Shown here piece after piece: positions 1-8,495 of a stretch of DNA of 23,174 nt; the first letter of the stretch is position 1, and each line of letters begins with the position of its first letter. Origin of the DNA: Candidatus Bipolaricaulota bacterium (GTDB lineage Bacteria > Bipolaricaulota > Bipolaricaulia > RBG-16-55-9); contig JALUUA010000331.1 in the NCBI GenBank assembly GCA_027021605.1, positions 1 through 23,174 of the forward strand, given 5' to 3'. The position numbers and the translations under genes were made by a program. The notes below the pieces were generated by a model. It saw only the letters and a list, made by a program, of their open reading frames with translations. It searched no databases and had not been told where the DNA came from.

Positions 1-387
1 CTGCGCCTGGAGCCCGATCTGGCCCTCGACGAGGGCCTTCGGACGGCAACGGTTGCGGTGGAAGGCGGCACGGTGCGGATCGGGCCCGCCGTTCCCCTTC
101 GGGTGGAGCGCCTGGTCGTCCGCCCCTTGGGCTCCGCGACCAGGCCCACGGGTTACGGCTTCTTTGTCGAGGGCCGGGGAGTTCGTTCCCTTGCGATCGA
201 GATCTTCGATCTGCGCGGGCGGACGGTCTTCCGCAGGGCGAGGGTGGGAAACGGCTTCCGCTGGCGCGGCCTCGACGATCGGGGGAGGCGGTTGGCCGGC
301 GGCGTCTATCTCTACGTCGTCACGGTCTACGGCGCCCGCGGCGAGGCGGTCCGAAGCGAGGTCCGCAAGCTCGTCCTTCTGCGATAG
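1..387 (+). CDS. C-terminal end of a surface/secreted protein with FlgD-like Ig domain (partial)
   Basis: The reading frame is open from the first base of the window, so this is the last 128 codons of a longer gene; the true start is outside. The final ~60 residues (IEIFDLRGRTVFRR, then GLDDRGRRLAGGVYLYVVTVYG) follow the pattern of the FlgD-like immunoglobulin / secretion-type C-terminal domain: a strand with 'IFDLRGR', a 'W/G-DDxGR' turn and 'AGGVYLY'. Such domains end many large secreted or outer-surface proteins of diderm bacteria, where they act as a sorting or structural module. What the upstream part does cannot be seen. The next gene, 67 bases downstream on the same strand, is a lipoprotein, so both may be cell-surface components. 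Domain assignment is by pattern only and moderately sure. Confidence 0.6.
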   Translation: MRLEPDLALDEGLRTATVAVEGGTVRIGPAVPLRVERLVVRPLGSATRPTGYGFFVEGRGVRSLAIEIFDLRGRTVFRRARVGNGFRWRGLDDRGRRLAGGVYLYVVTVYGARGEAVRSEVRKLVLLR

Positions 388-454
388 TCTTCCGCGATAG
401 TTTCTAAATGGAAATAAACGCAAAACGACACCGGAGCAGGAGGTGAGAGGGATC

Positions 455-991
455 ATGCCGAGGTCTCGGGGTTCTCGAATCTGCTTTCTTTCGGCGATGG
501 CGCTCGGCGCGGCGGTGGGACTCCTGGGCTGCGGCGGGATCTCCGGGCCGACGGTGCTCCTCACGGACCTTACGCTGATGCCCGACCAGACGGGCACCCT
601 GCAGCTGAAGGTCTTCCACCTGCCCAGCGTGCGGGTCGTTCAAGTGGGCCCGACCGGGAGGCTCACCTTCGACCCCGAGGTGGTCCGCATCGAGGCGCTT
701 CGACCCGCAAACGGCTTTGAGCTCTTCGCCCACTCGGTGGACAACGCCGCGGGGGAGGCCGTCTTCCTGCTCGCCGCCCCCGGCGGGAGCCTCTCTACGG
801 GAACGGTACTCGAGATCGAGGTGCGGGCCGTGGGCCGGGTCGGCTCCCGCAGCCCCGTCGAGCTGACCCAGATCGACCTGCTCGCCGACGGCGCGGGCGC
901 GCCCATCACCGCCTATGCCCTCCGCCCCGGCCGCGTCTCCATCGGGAAGGAGCGGGCGCCGGAATTCGCGTTCGACTCCGATTTGGATTGA
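455..991 (+). CDS. Lipoprotein with cohesin-like domain
   Basis: The 178-residue product starts with a basic N-terminus, a hydrophobic stretch (residues 11-25) and the lipobox LLGC, which makes Cys26 the likely lipidated residue; it should be anchored in a membrane and face the periplasm or the outside. Residues ~35-165 resemble the cohesin/dockerin-binding fold seen in many non-cellulosomal proteins: 'LTFDPEVVRIEAL', 'AGEAVFLLA', 'GTVLEIEVRAVG', and a late 'ITAYALRPGRVSIG' strand. The ATG at 455 is chosen because AGGAGGTGAG lies at 438-447 with ideal spacing; a GTG at 443 overlaps that ribosome site and is unlikely. The C-terminus (FAFDSDLD) is encoded by a short period-6 repeat at 965-988. 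The binding partner is unknown; no dockerin is seen in the window. Confidence 0.7.
   Translation: MPRSRGSRICFLSAMALGAAVGLLGCGGISGPTVLLTDLTLMPDQTGTLQLKVFHLPSVRVVQVGPTGRLTFDPEVVRIEALRPANGFELFAHSVDNAAGEAVFLLAAPGGSLSTGTVLEIEVRAVGRVGSRSPVELTQIDLLADGAGAPITAYALRPGRVSIGKERAPEFAFDSDLD
965..988. repeat. Period-6 imperfect repeat at 3' end of lipoprotein gene
   Basis: Four in-phase hexamers TTCGCG-TTCGAC-TCCGAT-TTGGAT share the pattern TTSGAY and supply the last codons of the lipoprotein gene (FAFDSDLD). Related hexamer arrays occur at 9845-9868 and 17177-17200, also at gene ends. Seen directly; significance not established. Confidence 0.5.
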
Positions 992-1020
992 TCCCGGGTC
1001 CCCGCGCGGCCTCCCGATTC

Positions 1021-1037
1021 AGGCCCCTGCGGGGCCT
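1021..1037 (+). other. Stem-loop between lipoprotein and ftsL-like genes
   Basis: AGGCCCC and GGGGCCT form a perfect 7-bp stem around a TGC loop. It has no following T-run, so it does not look like an intrinsic terminator by itself; it may act with the hairpin at 1054-1078 to insulate the two transcription units. Confidence 0.35.
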
Positions 1038-1053
1038 GCGTGCCCCCTCCCCG

Positions 1054-1078
1054 GGAGACGCCTGACCTTGGCGTCTTT
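1054..1078 (+). terminator. Possible weak terminator hairpin after lipoprotein gene
   Basis: AGACGCC (1056-1062) pairs with GGCGTCT (1070-1076), extended by two G-T pairs into TTT, with a 7-base loop. The T-run is short (TTTCGT), so termination would be weak. It lies between the lipoprotein stop and the divIC/ftsL-like start, where a transcription-unit boundary is plausible. Confidence 0.4.
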
Positions 1079-1105
1079 CGTCCTCCGGGGTTCGATAAGG
1101 GGGCG

Positions 1106-1519
1106 ATGCCTGCGATTGCACCGGCCCCCGCCCCCGCACCGACGCCGCGGAGACGGCGGCCCCTCCCGCTGCCGAACGGGACGCGTACCCGGTGGAGCCC
1201 CCGCGAAGGGGGGGCGTCGCGAGAGGACCGAGAGCGCTTTCTCAGCGCCCGGCGTCTTGCGCTGCTCCTGGGGCTCCTGGGGATCGGGGCGCTGGCGCTG
1301 CTGCAGCTGGGGCAGTCGTGGCGCTATCTGGACGCCCTCAACGGGCTTCACGAGGCGCAAACCCGCGTCGAGGCCCTGCGGGCGGAGCGGGATCGGCTCC
1401 TCTTCGAGGTGGGCCGGGCCTTCTCCCTGGAGCGAATCGAGCAGGTGGCGCGGGAACGGCTGGGGATGACCCGCCCGGAACCCCGGTTCTTGGTGCTGCC
1501 GCCCGCGCGCCCGCGCTGA
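1106..1519 (+). CDS. FtsL/DivIC-type septum formation initiator
   Basis: The 137-residue product has the layout of bitopic division proteins of the FtsL/DivIC family: a basic, proline-rich cytoplasmic N-terminus (residues 1-48), one membrane span (about 51-68), a short periplasmic coiled coil (about 72-105) and the family's closing pattern 'IEQVARERLGMTRPEP'. In the divisome FtsL and DivIC/FtsB form a complex that recruits and activates FtsW and FtsI; the gene lies 17 bases upstream of ftsI, which supports the FtsL role. ATG 1106 is preferred; a GTG at 1040 would add 22 residues but lies inside the upstream hairpins. No convincing Shine-Dalgarno precedes 1106 (AAGGGGG at 1098-1104 is too close). 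FtsL and DivIC cannot be told apart from sequence alone. Confidence 0.75.
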   Translation: MPAIAPAPAPAPTPRRRRPLPLPNGTRTRWSPREGGASREDRERFLSARRLALLLGLLGIGALALLQLGQSWRYLDALNGLHEAQTRVEALRAERDRLLFEVGRAFSLERIEQVARERLGMTRPEPRFLVLPPARPR

Positions 1520-1536
1520 GGCCGAAGGGCGATAGC

Positions 1537-3249
1537 ATGGCGATGGATCCAGTCCGCGTCCGCCTGGGAATCTCAGCCATCCTCTTGGTGGGGCTCTTCT
1601 TGGCTGCGGCCGTAAAGGCGATCCAGGTCCAGCTGGTGGAGCACCCGAGGTGGGCCGAGGCCGCCGAGCGCATCCAGACCCGCGAGCTCGTTCAAGCCCA
1701 CCCCCGCGGCCGCATCTACGACCGCAACGGGCTGCTGTTGGCCCTGGACGTGAAAGCCGTCTCCGTGGCGCTCGACAACCTCAACATGACGAAGCCCGAG
1801 CTTTTGGAGGGGCTGTTGGTGAAGCACCTGGGCCTCTCGCGGGAGGAGGCCCGGGAGCGGGTTTATCGCCCGAAGTACTTCACGTGGCTCGCCCGCAAGC
1901 TCGATCCCGAAGCGGCGGAGCGCCTCCGGGAGGAGGCCGAGGCCCTCGGCGTCCGGGGCTTGTTGTTCCTCCCGGAGTGGAAGCGCGTCTACCCCCAGGG
2001 GGCGCTCGCCTCCAACGTGATCGGGTTCGCCGGGCTGGACAATCGGGGCCTGGAGGGGCTGGAGCTGGCGCTCGACGCCGTGCTCCGGGGCAAGGAGGAG
2101 CGCCGGGAGGTGGTGCGCGGCGCGGACGGGACCCTCCTCGAGCTCAGGGTCATCGAGGAGGGCCGCCCCGGCGCGGACCTTCATCTTAGCCTCGACGCCC
2201 GCGTTCAGCTCCTCGCCGAGCGGGTGATCCAAAGGGGTGTGGCACGCTACCGGGCAAAGGGGGGCTTTGCGGTCGTGATGGACCCCAAGACGGGGGAGAT
2301 CCTCGCGCTCGCCCAGGACAAGACGTATGACCTCAACGCGTTCGCCCGCTCCACCCCCGCGGAGCGGAAGAACTTGGGAGTGGTGCAGCCCTTCGAGCCC
2401 GGCTCGACGTTCAAGCCCTTCGCGATGCTCGCCGCGCTGGAGGCGGGCGTCATCTCCGTGAGGGAGCGGGTGAGCGGGGACAGCCCCGTGGTGATCGCGG
2501 GCCACCCCTTCCGCAACGCGGAGCACCGGGATTACGGCCCTGTGACTCCCGCGGAGGTGATCCAAAAGTCGATCAACACGGGGATGATCCGGATCGCCCA
2601 GCGCTTGGGCGAGGAGCGGCTCTACGCCTTCCTGAGGCGCCTTCGGGTGGGGGAGGAGACGGGGGTGGAGCTGCCCGGGGAGGTCCCCGGGGTTCTGCGG
2701 CCCGTGGAGGCGTGGTCCGCGCTCGAGATCGGGGCGATCCCCATCGGGCAGGGGGTCTCGGTGACGGGCGTGCAGCTGGCGGCCCAGTACGCCGCGCTCG
2801 CCAACGGGGGTCGGCTCTTGGCCCCCTCCATCGTGCGAGCAATCGAGCTCCCGGGCGGGGAGCTGCGGGGGCGCTCCCCCGAGGAACGCGGGCGCGTGGC
2901 CTCTTCCGCGAACGTCCGGAAGCTCGTCGAGATGCTGCGCCTCGTGGTACAGCAAGACGGCGGCACCGGGGTCTACGCGAACGTCGAGGGCTTCGACGTG
3001 GCGGGCAAGTCCGGCACGGGCCAGAAGGCCATCCCAGGCCGCGGGTATGTGAAGGGGAAGTACACCTCGCTCTTTGCGGGGTTCTTCCCCGCCTCCGACC
3101 CGCAATACGTGATCCTCGTCGTCTTGGACGAGGTGGGCACCCGCGCGTACTATGGGGGGCTGACGGCGGCGCCGCTCTTCCGCGAGATCGTCGAGGGGAT
3201 CGTCGCCGTGGAGCGCCTGAAGCCCGGGGCCGGGTCGCCCCGGCGCTGA
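1537..3249 (+). CDS. ftsI: Peptidoglycan transpeptidase FtsI (class B penicillin-binding protein)
   Basis: A 570-residue class B PBP. There is an N-terminal membrane anchor (residues ~11-30), the pedestal domain with 'PRGRIYDRNG' (56-65) and 'GFAGLDNRGLEGLE' (163-176), then the transpeptidase domain with all three active-site motifs: SxxK as STFK (Ser290 nucleophile, Lys293), SxN as SIN (345-347) and KSGTG (491-495). It cross-links peptidoglycan stem peptides in the periplasm, here most likely at the septum, because the gene directly follows an ftsL/divIC-like gene. No C-terminal PASTA repeats are present, as in proteobacterial FtsI. ATG 1537 is taken (GAAGGG upstream); ATG 1543 two codons later is possible. 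The usual mur/mra genes of a dcw cluster are absent here; the next gene is a DUF99 gene. An elongation role (PBP2) is less likely. Confidence 0.93.
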   Translation: MAMDPVRVRLGISAILLVGLFLAAAVKAIQVQLVEHPRWAEAAERIQTRELVQAHPRGRIYDRNGLLLALDVKAVSVALDNLNMTKPELLEGLLVKHLGLSREEARERVYRPKYFTWLARKLDPEAAERLREEAEALGVRGLLFLPEWKRVYPQGALASNVIGFAGLDNRGLEGLELALDAVLRGKEERREVVRGADGTLLELRVIEEGRPGADLHLSLDARVQLLAERVIQRGVARYRAKGGFAVVMDPKTGEILALAQDKTYDLNAFARSTPAERKNLGVVQPFEPGSTFKPFAMLAALEAGVISVRERVSGDSPVVIAGHPFRNAEHRDYGPVTPAEVIQKSINTGMIRIAQRLGEERLYAFLRRLRVGEETGVELPGEVPGVLRPVEAWSALEIGAIPIGQGVSVTGVQLAAQYAALANGGRLLAPSIVRAIELPGGELRGRSPEERGRVASSANVRKLVEMLRLVVQQDGGTGVYANVEGFDVAGKSGTGQKAIPGRGYVKGKYTSLFAGFFPASDPQYVILVVLDEVGTRAYYGGLTAAPLFREIVEGIVAVERLKPGAGSPRR

Positions 3250-3296
3250 TCCATCGACCGACCGAACGCCGACCGATCGGAGCTTGGCACAGCGCG

Positions 3297-3899
3297 ATGG
3301 GACGGAGGAGCCTCTCCCACGTCATCGGGTTCGACGACGCGCCCTTCCCCCTGAACTACCGGGGTCGGGTGAAGGTGGTGGGGGCCGTCTTCGCCGACCG
3401 GCGCTTCGACGGGGTCCTCGTGGGCGAGGTGGAGAAGGACGGCTTCGACTCGGCCGACGTCCTCGCGGCCCTCCTTGAGGCTTCCAAGTACCGCCATCAC
3501 CTCCAGCTCGTGATGCTCCAGGGGATCGCGCTGGCGGGGTTCAACGTGGTCGACGTCTTCGCGCTCCACGAGCGCGTGGGGCTGCCCGTGCTGGTGGTGG
3601 CCCGCCGCGAGCCCGACTACGCCACGATCCGGCGGGTGCTCCTGGAGCGCATCCCCCGGGGGGAGGAGAAGTGGGCGGTGATCGAGCGGCTGGGGCCGAT
3701 GGAGCCCGCGGAGGGGGTCTACGTCCAAAGGGTGGGGATCTCCCCCGAAGAAGCCCGTGCCGTGATCCGGCGATTGGCCCTTTACGGGAACCTCCCGGAG
3801 CCCCTGCGGACGGCACATCTCATTGCGAGCGCGCTGGGGCCGGGGGAGGACCCCGCCTCCCCCGGCCCCGCCTCGGGGAGGAGCCGCGGCCGGGCTTGA
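3297..3899 (+). CDS. DUF99 (UPF0215) family protein, endonuclease V-like fold
   Basis: The 200-residue product matches the DUF99 family throughout: 'VIGFDDAPF' near the start (Asp13/Asp14, the expected acidic site), 'KVVGAVFADRRFDGVLVGEV', 'DGFDSADVL', 'LVMLQGIALAGFNVVDVFAL', 'GLPVLVVARREPD' and the C-terminal 'PEPLRTAHLIASAL'. The family is widespread in archaea and sparse in bacteria; it is structurally related to endonuclease V, so a role in cleaving damaged or deaminated DNA has been proposed. That activity is family-level knowledge, not shown here. ATG 3297 has no clear Shine-Dalgarno. The gene follows ftsI by 47 bases and precedes a new promoter at 3904, so it probably ends the ftsL-ftsI transcript. 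The last ~20 residues (PGPASGRSRGRA) are a low-complexity tail. Confidence 0.85.
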   Translation: MGRRSLSHVIGFDDAPFPLNYRGRVKVVGAVFADRRFDGVLVGEVEKDGFDSADVLAALLEASKYRHHLQLVMLQGIALAGFNVVDVFALHERVGLPVLVVARREPDYATIRRVLLERIPRGEEKWAVIERLGPMEPAEGVYVQRVGISPEEARAVIRRLALYGNLPEPLRTAHLIASALGPGEDPASPGPASGRSRGRA

Positions 3900-3903
3900 C
3901 CCC

Positions 3904-3933
3904 TTGACAGGGAGGGCTCGGGGGTGCTAGATT
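3904..3933 (+). promoter_or_regulatory. Sigma70-type promoter of the ABC transporter operon
   Basis: A perfect -35 TTGACA (3904-3909) is followed by an 18-base spacer and TAGATT (3928-3933; 4 of 6 to TATAAT), which is preceded by TG at 3925-3926 as an extended -10. It would start transcription near 3940, about 225 bases before the binding-protein ATG. Confidence 0.7.
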
Positions 3934-3939
3934 CAAGCG

Positions 3940-4165
3940 GAAACGCCTGCCCCGGGACGGCGACGGCACGGCAGGACCACCGGCGCGCGGGGCAGGGCAA
4001 GAGGGCAACGCAAGGGGGGAGGTGATCGCACGGGGAAACGTTCGGTTACGCGAATCCTGTTTCGCGCAGGGCAGTTGCGCCCTGCGTCCCATCCCATCCC
4101 GGAGTCGGGCCTTTCGGAGAAAACCACGGGCCGAAAAGCCGAAAAGCGAAGAAGGAGGTTCGCGC
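3940..4165 (+). promoter_or_regulatory. Long structured 5' leader upstream of the solute-binding protein gene
   Basis: About 225 bases separate the predicted start site from the ATG at 4166. Three stems are visible: CCTGCCCCG (3946-3954) with CGGGGCAGG (3988-3996); GCAGGGC (4066-4072) with GCCCTGC (4079-4085), extendable by a C-G pair; and GGCCTTTCGG (4108-4117) with CCGAAAAGCC (4131-4140), one mismatch. GGAGGTGATC at 4018-4027 is a perfect match to a 16S anti-Shine-Dalgarno sequence but no start codon follows at a usable distance. The layout fits a cis-regulatory leader or mRNA-stabilising element; I do not recognise a known riboswitch class. Confidence 0.4.
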
Positions 4166-5488
4166 ATGAAGGGATTGAAGCTGCTTAGCTTGCTGTTCAT
4201 CGCTTTCGGGTTGATCCTCACGCTGGGGTCGGTCGGCATCTACACCCAAGCCCAGGGACAGAAGATCGTCTGGGTCTCCACGCAGCTGGTGCCCATCCAG
4301 GAGGCCGAGTTCGTCCGCAACGAGATCCTCAAGCCCTTCACCGAGGAGACGGGCATCGAGGTCGAGTTCATCGGCGCCGAGTACGGTGAGCTCTTCACCC
4401 GGCTCGAGGGGGAGGCCCGGGCCGGTCAGGGCTCCACGGACCTGGTGGGCGGCCTCCAGGGCGACTTCGTCGGCATCGCCCAGTTCATGGACGACATCTC
4501 GGACGTGCTGGCCGGGCTTACGGGCCGCACCTTCGCCGAGGGCGACGTCGCCCTGGGGAACATAAACGACGTGCAGGTGTTCGTCCCCTGGATGCGGGCG
4601 ACCTACCTGATGATGGCCAACAAGAAGGCCCTGGACTACCTCCCCGAGGGGGCGGACGTCAACGCGCTGACGTACGAGCAGCTGGTCGCCTGGGGCCAGG
4701 CCCTCCAGGAGGCGACCGGGGAGCCGAAGCTGGGCATCCCCGCCGGGCCGCGGAGCCTGCTCCACCGTTTCGTCCACGGCTACGCGTACCCGTCGTTCAC
4801 CGGCTCGACGGTCAAGAAGTTTATGAGCGACGAGGCCGTGGCCATGTGGGAGTTCCTGCGTGATCAACTCTGGCCGCAGGTCCACCCGGCGGTCGCCACC
4901 GCCGACAGCATGGACACCCTGCTCCTGGAGGAGACCGTCTGGGTGGCGTGGGACCACACGGCGCGGCTCAAGCAGGCGCCCGTGGAGCGGCCGGATGACT
5001 TCATCGCCATTCCGGCCCCGGCGGGGCCGAACGGCCGCGGCTACATCGCCATCCTGGCCGGGCTGGGCATCCCCAAGACCGCGCCCAACCGCGACGCGGC
5101 CGCCCAGCTCATCGAGTACCTCACCCGGCCCGAGACCCAGGTGAAGATCCTCGAGGGCGTCGGCTTCTTCCCCTCCGTGGCGGAGGCGGCCGGGGTCGTC
5201 CCGCCGGGGGCGCTTCGGGTGCTGGCTGAGGGCGTCTCCAACCAGGCGGGCGCGGCCGACGCGCTCCCCGCCCTCATCCCCGGCGGCCTCGGCCCGCGGG
5301 GCGGCGACTTCGGCGCCATCTACCGCGACACCTTCATCCGCATCGTCATCAACGGCGAGGACATCTCGACCGTGCTCCAGCAGCAGGGGCAGCTCCTCCA
5401 CGAGCTGTTCCAGGAGACGGGCGCGGCCTGCCCGCTCCCCGACCCGCCGGAGCAGCCCTGCTCCGTCGAGGGCGTCGGCGACATGTAA
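4166..5488 (+). CDS. ABC transporter periplasmic solute-binding protein (family 1, sugar type)
   Basis: A 440-residue precursor with a classic signal peptide: lysines at 2 and 5, a hydrophobic core (~6-24) and a likely cleavage near TQAQG (27-31). The mature part has the family 1 extracellular solute-binding layout, with 'KIVWVSTQL', 'PFTEETGIEVEFIGAEYGELFTRLEGE', 'YLMMANKKALDYLPEG' and 'AILAGLGIPKTAPNRDAAAQLIEYLTRPETQ'. It should bind a sugar or sugar-like solute in the periplasm and deliver it to the two permeases encoded next. AAGGAGG at 4152-4158 fixes the ATG at 4166; in-frame extension to GTG 4022 would bury the signal peptide. Two cysteines in the C-terminal tail (ACPLPDPPEQPCSVE) could form a disulfide. 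The substrate is not evident; the downstream mannosylglycerate synthase makes a compatible solute or glycoside worth testing. Confidence 0.88.
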   Translation: MKGLKLLSLLFIAFGLILTLGSVGIYTQAQGQKIVWVSTQLVPIQEAEFVRNEILKPFTEETGIEVEFIGAEYGELFTRLEGEARAGQGSTDLVGGLQGDFVGIAQFMDDISDVLAGLTGRTFAEGDVALGNINDVQVFVPWMRATYLMMANKKALDYLPEGADVNALTYEQLVAWGQALQEATGEPKLGIPAGPRSLLHRFVHGYAYPSFTGSTVKKFMSDEAVAMWEFLRDQLWPQVHPAVATADSMDTLLLEETVWVAWDHTARLKQAPVERPDDFIAIPAPAGPNGRGYIAILAGLGIPKTAPNRDAAAQLIEYLTRPETQVKILEGVGFFPSVAEAAGVVPPGALRVLAEGVSNQAGAADALPALIPGGLGPRGGDFGAIYRDTFIRIVINGEDISTVLQQQGQLLHELFQETGAACPLPDPPEQPCSVEGVGDM

Positions 5489-5532
5489 CCCGCCAAGCGG
5501 GGCTTTCACTGCGCTCTCGCAAGGCTAGGGAG

Positions 5533-5567
5533 GACAACCCCCGGACGAGCCGGGGGTTGTCTTTTTT
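5533..5567 (+). terminator. Strong intrinsic terminator between binding protein and permease genes
   Basis: GACAACCCCCGG (5533-5544) and CCGGGGGTTGTC (5550-5561) form a perfect 12-bp stem with a 5-base loop, followed directly by six T's (5562-5567). It lies 44 bases after the binding-protein stop, within the operon. Partial read-through here would give high binding-protein and low permease/ATPase levels, a common arrangement in importers. Confidence 0.88.
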
Positions 5568-5599
5568 CGCGAAATGGGCTACAAAGGGCGGGACGCGCC

Positions 5600-6517
5600 A
5601 TGGCCACGGTGGACACCCCGGTCGAGGCCCGGCGGCCTCGGCCCCTAAGGCAGCGCCTCTTGGGCACCGACACCCTGCTCCCCTATTGGCTGCTGCTCCC
5701 CTCGGTGCTCTACTTGGTGCTCTTCTTCGTGATCCCGCTCTCGCAGGCCATCGTCGTGGCCTTCCAAGACCCGGACACGGGGGCCTGGACGCTGAAGAAC
5801 TTCTCGGACCTGCTCCGCTGGGACTACAAATTCAAGCCCGCGCTCAAGTGGACGTTCCTGTTGGCCGTCACCATCGTGCCGCTCCAGCTGGTGACGGCCC
5901 TGCTCGTTGCGCTCCTGGTGAACACCCGCTTCCGCGGCTCCCAGCTCTTCCTCTACATCTGCGCCATCCCGCTGGGTCTTTCGGATTTGGCCGCCGGGCT
6001 CATCTGGTACGGGATCTTCGCCGACCGCGGGTTCTTAAATTCGCTGCTCTACGCGCTGGGGCTTATCGAGCGACCCGTCACCATCCTGTCGTATACGCAA
6101 ATCGACTGGCTCTTCGGCGCGGTGGTGGTGGCGGAGCACTGGCGGGCCACGGCCATCGTGCTCGTCGTGCTCGTAGCGGGCCTCCAGATGATCTCCAAGG
6201 ACTACTTGGAGTCGGCCGAGGTGCTGGGGGCCAACCGCTGGCAGCGGCTCTGGTACGTCATCCTGCCCCTGCTGCGGCCCAGCTTGCAAGCCGCGCTCAT
6301 CATCCGCACCATCTTCGCCTTCGAGATCTTCGCCGTGGTCATCGCGCTGGCCGGGGACTTCCTGCCCGTGCTGGCCGAGCGGGCTTACACCTGGTACTTC
6401 TTCCGGCAAAATTTGCAGTTTGCGTCCGTGTACGCCGTGATTATTCTAGCGATTTCGCTGATCTTCACGGTGCTGTATCTCGTGTTCCTGCGGGTGCGGG
6501 AGGAGGAGCGGCGATGA
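5600..6517 (+). CDS. ABC sugar transporter permease, MalF/UgpA type
   Basis: A 305-residue inner-membrane protein with about six spans: a first helix at ~27-50 after a basic N-terminus, and the rest from ~residue 80. The cytoplasmic EAA loop that docks on the ATPase is clear: 'ESAEVLGANRWQRLWYVILP' followed by LLRP. It pairs with the downstream permease to form the translocation channel. ATG 5600 lies 32 bases after the terminator T-run; the ribosome site is weak (AAAGGG), consistent with lower expression than the binding protein. The stop overlaps the next start as ATGA (6514-6517), so the two permeases are translationally coupled. The family is certain; the substrate is not. Confidence 0.9.
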   Translation: MATVDTPVEARRPRPLRQRLLGTDTLLPYWLLLPSVLYLVLFFVIPLSQAIVVAFQDPDTGAWTLKNFSDLLRWDYKFKPALKWTFLLAVTIVPLQLVTALLVALLVNTRFRGSQLFLYICAIPLGLSDLAAGLIWYGIFADRGFLNSLLYALGLIERPVTILSYTQIDWLFGAVVVAEHWRATAIVLVVLVAGLQMISKDYLESAEVLGANRWQRLWYVILPLLRPSLQAALIIRTIFAFEIFAVVIALAGDFLPVLAERAYTWYFFRQNLQFASVYAVIILAISLIFTVLYLVFLRVREEERR

Positions 6518-7380
6518 CCCCGACGATGCCGCCGGATGTGCCCCCCGGCTCGCGCAGGCTGACGCCCCGCGAGGCGCGCAACCGCGTGCTGCTCTACATG
6601 GCCGTGGTCGCGATCGCCAGCTGGGTGCTCCTACCCATCTTCCTGATCGCCGTGCTCTCGTTCACGCCGCGGGAGGAGTTCTTCGGCTGGCCCAAGCCGC
6701 TGATCCCGAGCCGCTTCTCGATCGAGACGATGGCCTTCTTCGTGAACTCCTACGGGGTGCTCGAGAGCACCCTGAACAGCATCTGGGTGGCGCTGCTCAC
6801 GATCGCCATCACGCTGGTGATCGCCGCCCCGGCGGGCTACGCCCTCTCGCGATTCGTCTTCCGCGGGCGGGAGGCGTTCCGCCTGGGGATCCTGATCACG
6901 CGCATGTTCCCGACGGCCCTGCTGGCCGTCCCGCTCATCGTGCTCTACTATCGCCTGGGGATCTACGACACGCTCGTGGGCGTCGCGTTCATCCACGCGG
7001 CGATGGCCCTGCCCTTTTCCGTGTTGATCACGACGAGCATCTTCGTGGGCGTCTCGAAGGAGCTGGAGGAGGCGGCGATGACCCTCGGGTGCAGCCGCCT
7101 GGAGGCGTTCGTCCGGATCACGCTGCCGCTGGCGCTGCCCGGGCTGGCCGCCGCGGCCATGTTCACGTTCGTGATCTCCTGGAACGAGGTCTTCGCCGCG
7201 GCGGTGCTGACCACCCAGAACCGCACCCTGCCCGCCCAGGTGCTCGCCAACCTGCGGGCTTCGCAACCGTACTTCAAGGTCGCGGGGGGCTTCTTCATGA
7301 CGATCCCGGCGCTGATCTTCATCTTTCTCATCCGCCGCTACCTCATCCAGATGTGGGGCGGGGCCCCGGCGGAACGCTAA
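6514..7380 (+). CDS. ABC sugar transporter permease, MalG/UgpE type
   Basis: A 288-residue partner permease with six predicted spans, beginning with 'LLYMAVVAIASWVLLPIFLI'. It has the MalG-type features: 'SFTPREEFF' after the first helix, 'SLNS'-like 'STLNSIWVALL', and the EAA loop 'EEAAMTLGCSRLEAFVRITL' with PLALPG. The C-terminus 'RRYLIQMWGGAPAER' resembles the family's usual 'kGLtaGavKg' ending. ATG 6514 sits within the upstream stop (ATGA) and behind AGGAGGAG (6499-6508 region), so the start is well supported. The ATPase gene follows 17 bases later. Confidence 0.9.
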   Translation: MTPTMPPDVPPGSRRLTPREARNRVLLYMAVVAIASWVLLPIFLIAVLSFTPREEFFGWPKPLIPSRFSIETMAFFVNSYGVLESTLNSIWVALLTIAITLVIAAPAGYALSRFVFRGREAFRLGILITRMFPTALLAVPLIVLYYRLGIYDTLVGVAFIHAAMALPFSVLITTSIFVGVSKELEEAAMTLGCSRLEAFVRITLPLALPGLAAAAMFTFVISWNEVFAAAVLTTQNRTLPAQVLANLRASQPYFKVAGGFFMTIPALIFIFLIRRYLIQMWGGAPAER

Positions 7381-7397
7381 AAAGAGGGGGAGGAGCG

Positions 7398-8495
<1,098 letters not shown>

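Noticed and set aside
1192..1536. In-frame extension of FtsI upstream of 1537
   Set aside because: It overlaps the ftsL/divIC-like gene in another frame and reads as low-complexity Ala/Gly/Arg.
1573..3105. Long minus-strand open frame (510 codons) opposite ftsI
   Set aside because: It mirrors the codon periodicity of ftsI in a GC-rich genome; composition is proline/histidine/glycine-rich with no family motifs, and the plus strand has all PBP motifs.
4022..4165. In-frame GTG extension of the binding protein, overlapping a perfect anti-16S match
   Set aside because: It would place 48 charged residues before the signal peptide. The ATG at 4166 has its own AAGGAGG.
4046..5509. Long minus-strand open frame opposite the binding-protein gene
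   Set aside because: Antisense shadow of a GC-rich gene; the plus-strand product has a signal peptide and family motifs.
5557..6513. In-frame extension of the second permease back through the first permease gene
   Set aside because: This is a different frame of the first permease gene; the MalG-type protein begins at the ATGA overlap, 6514.
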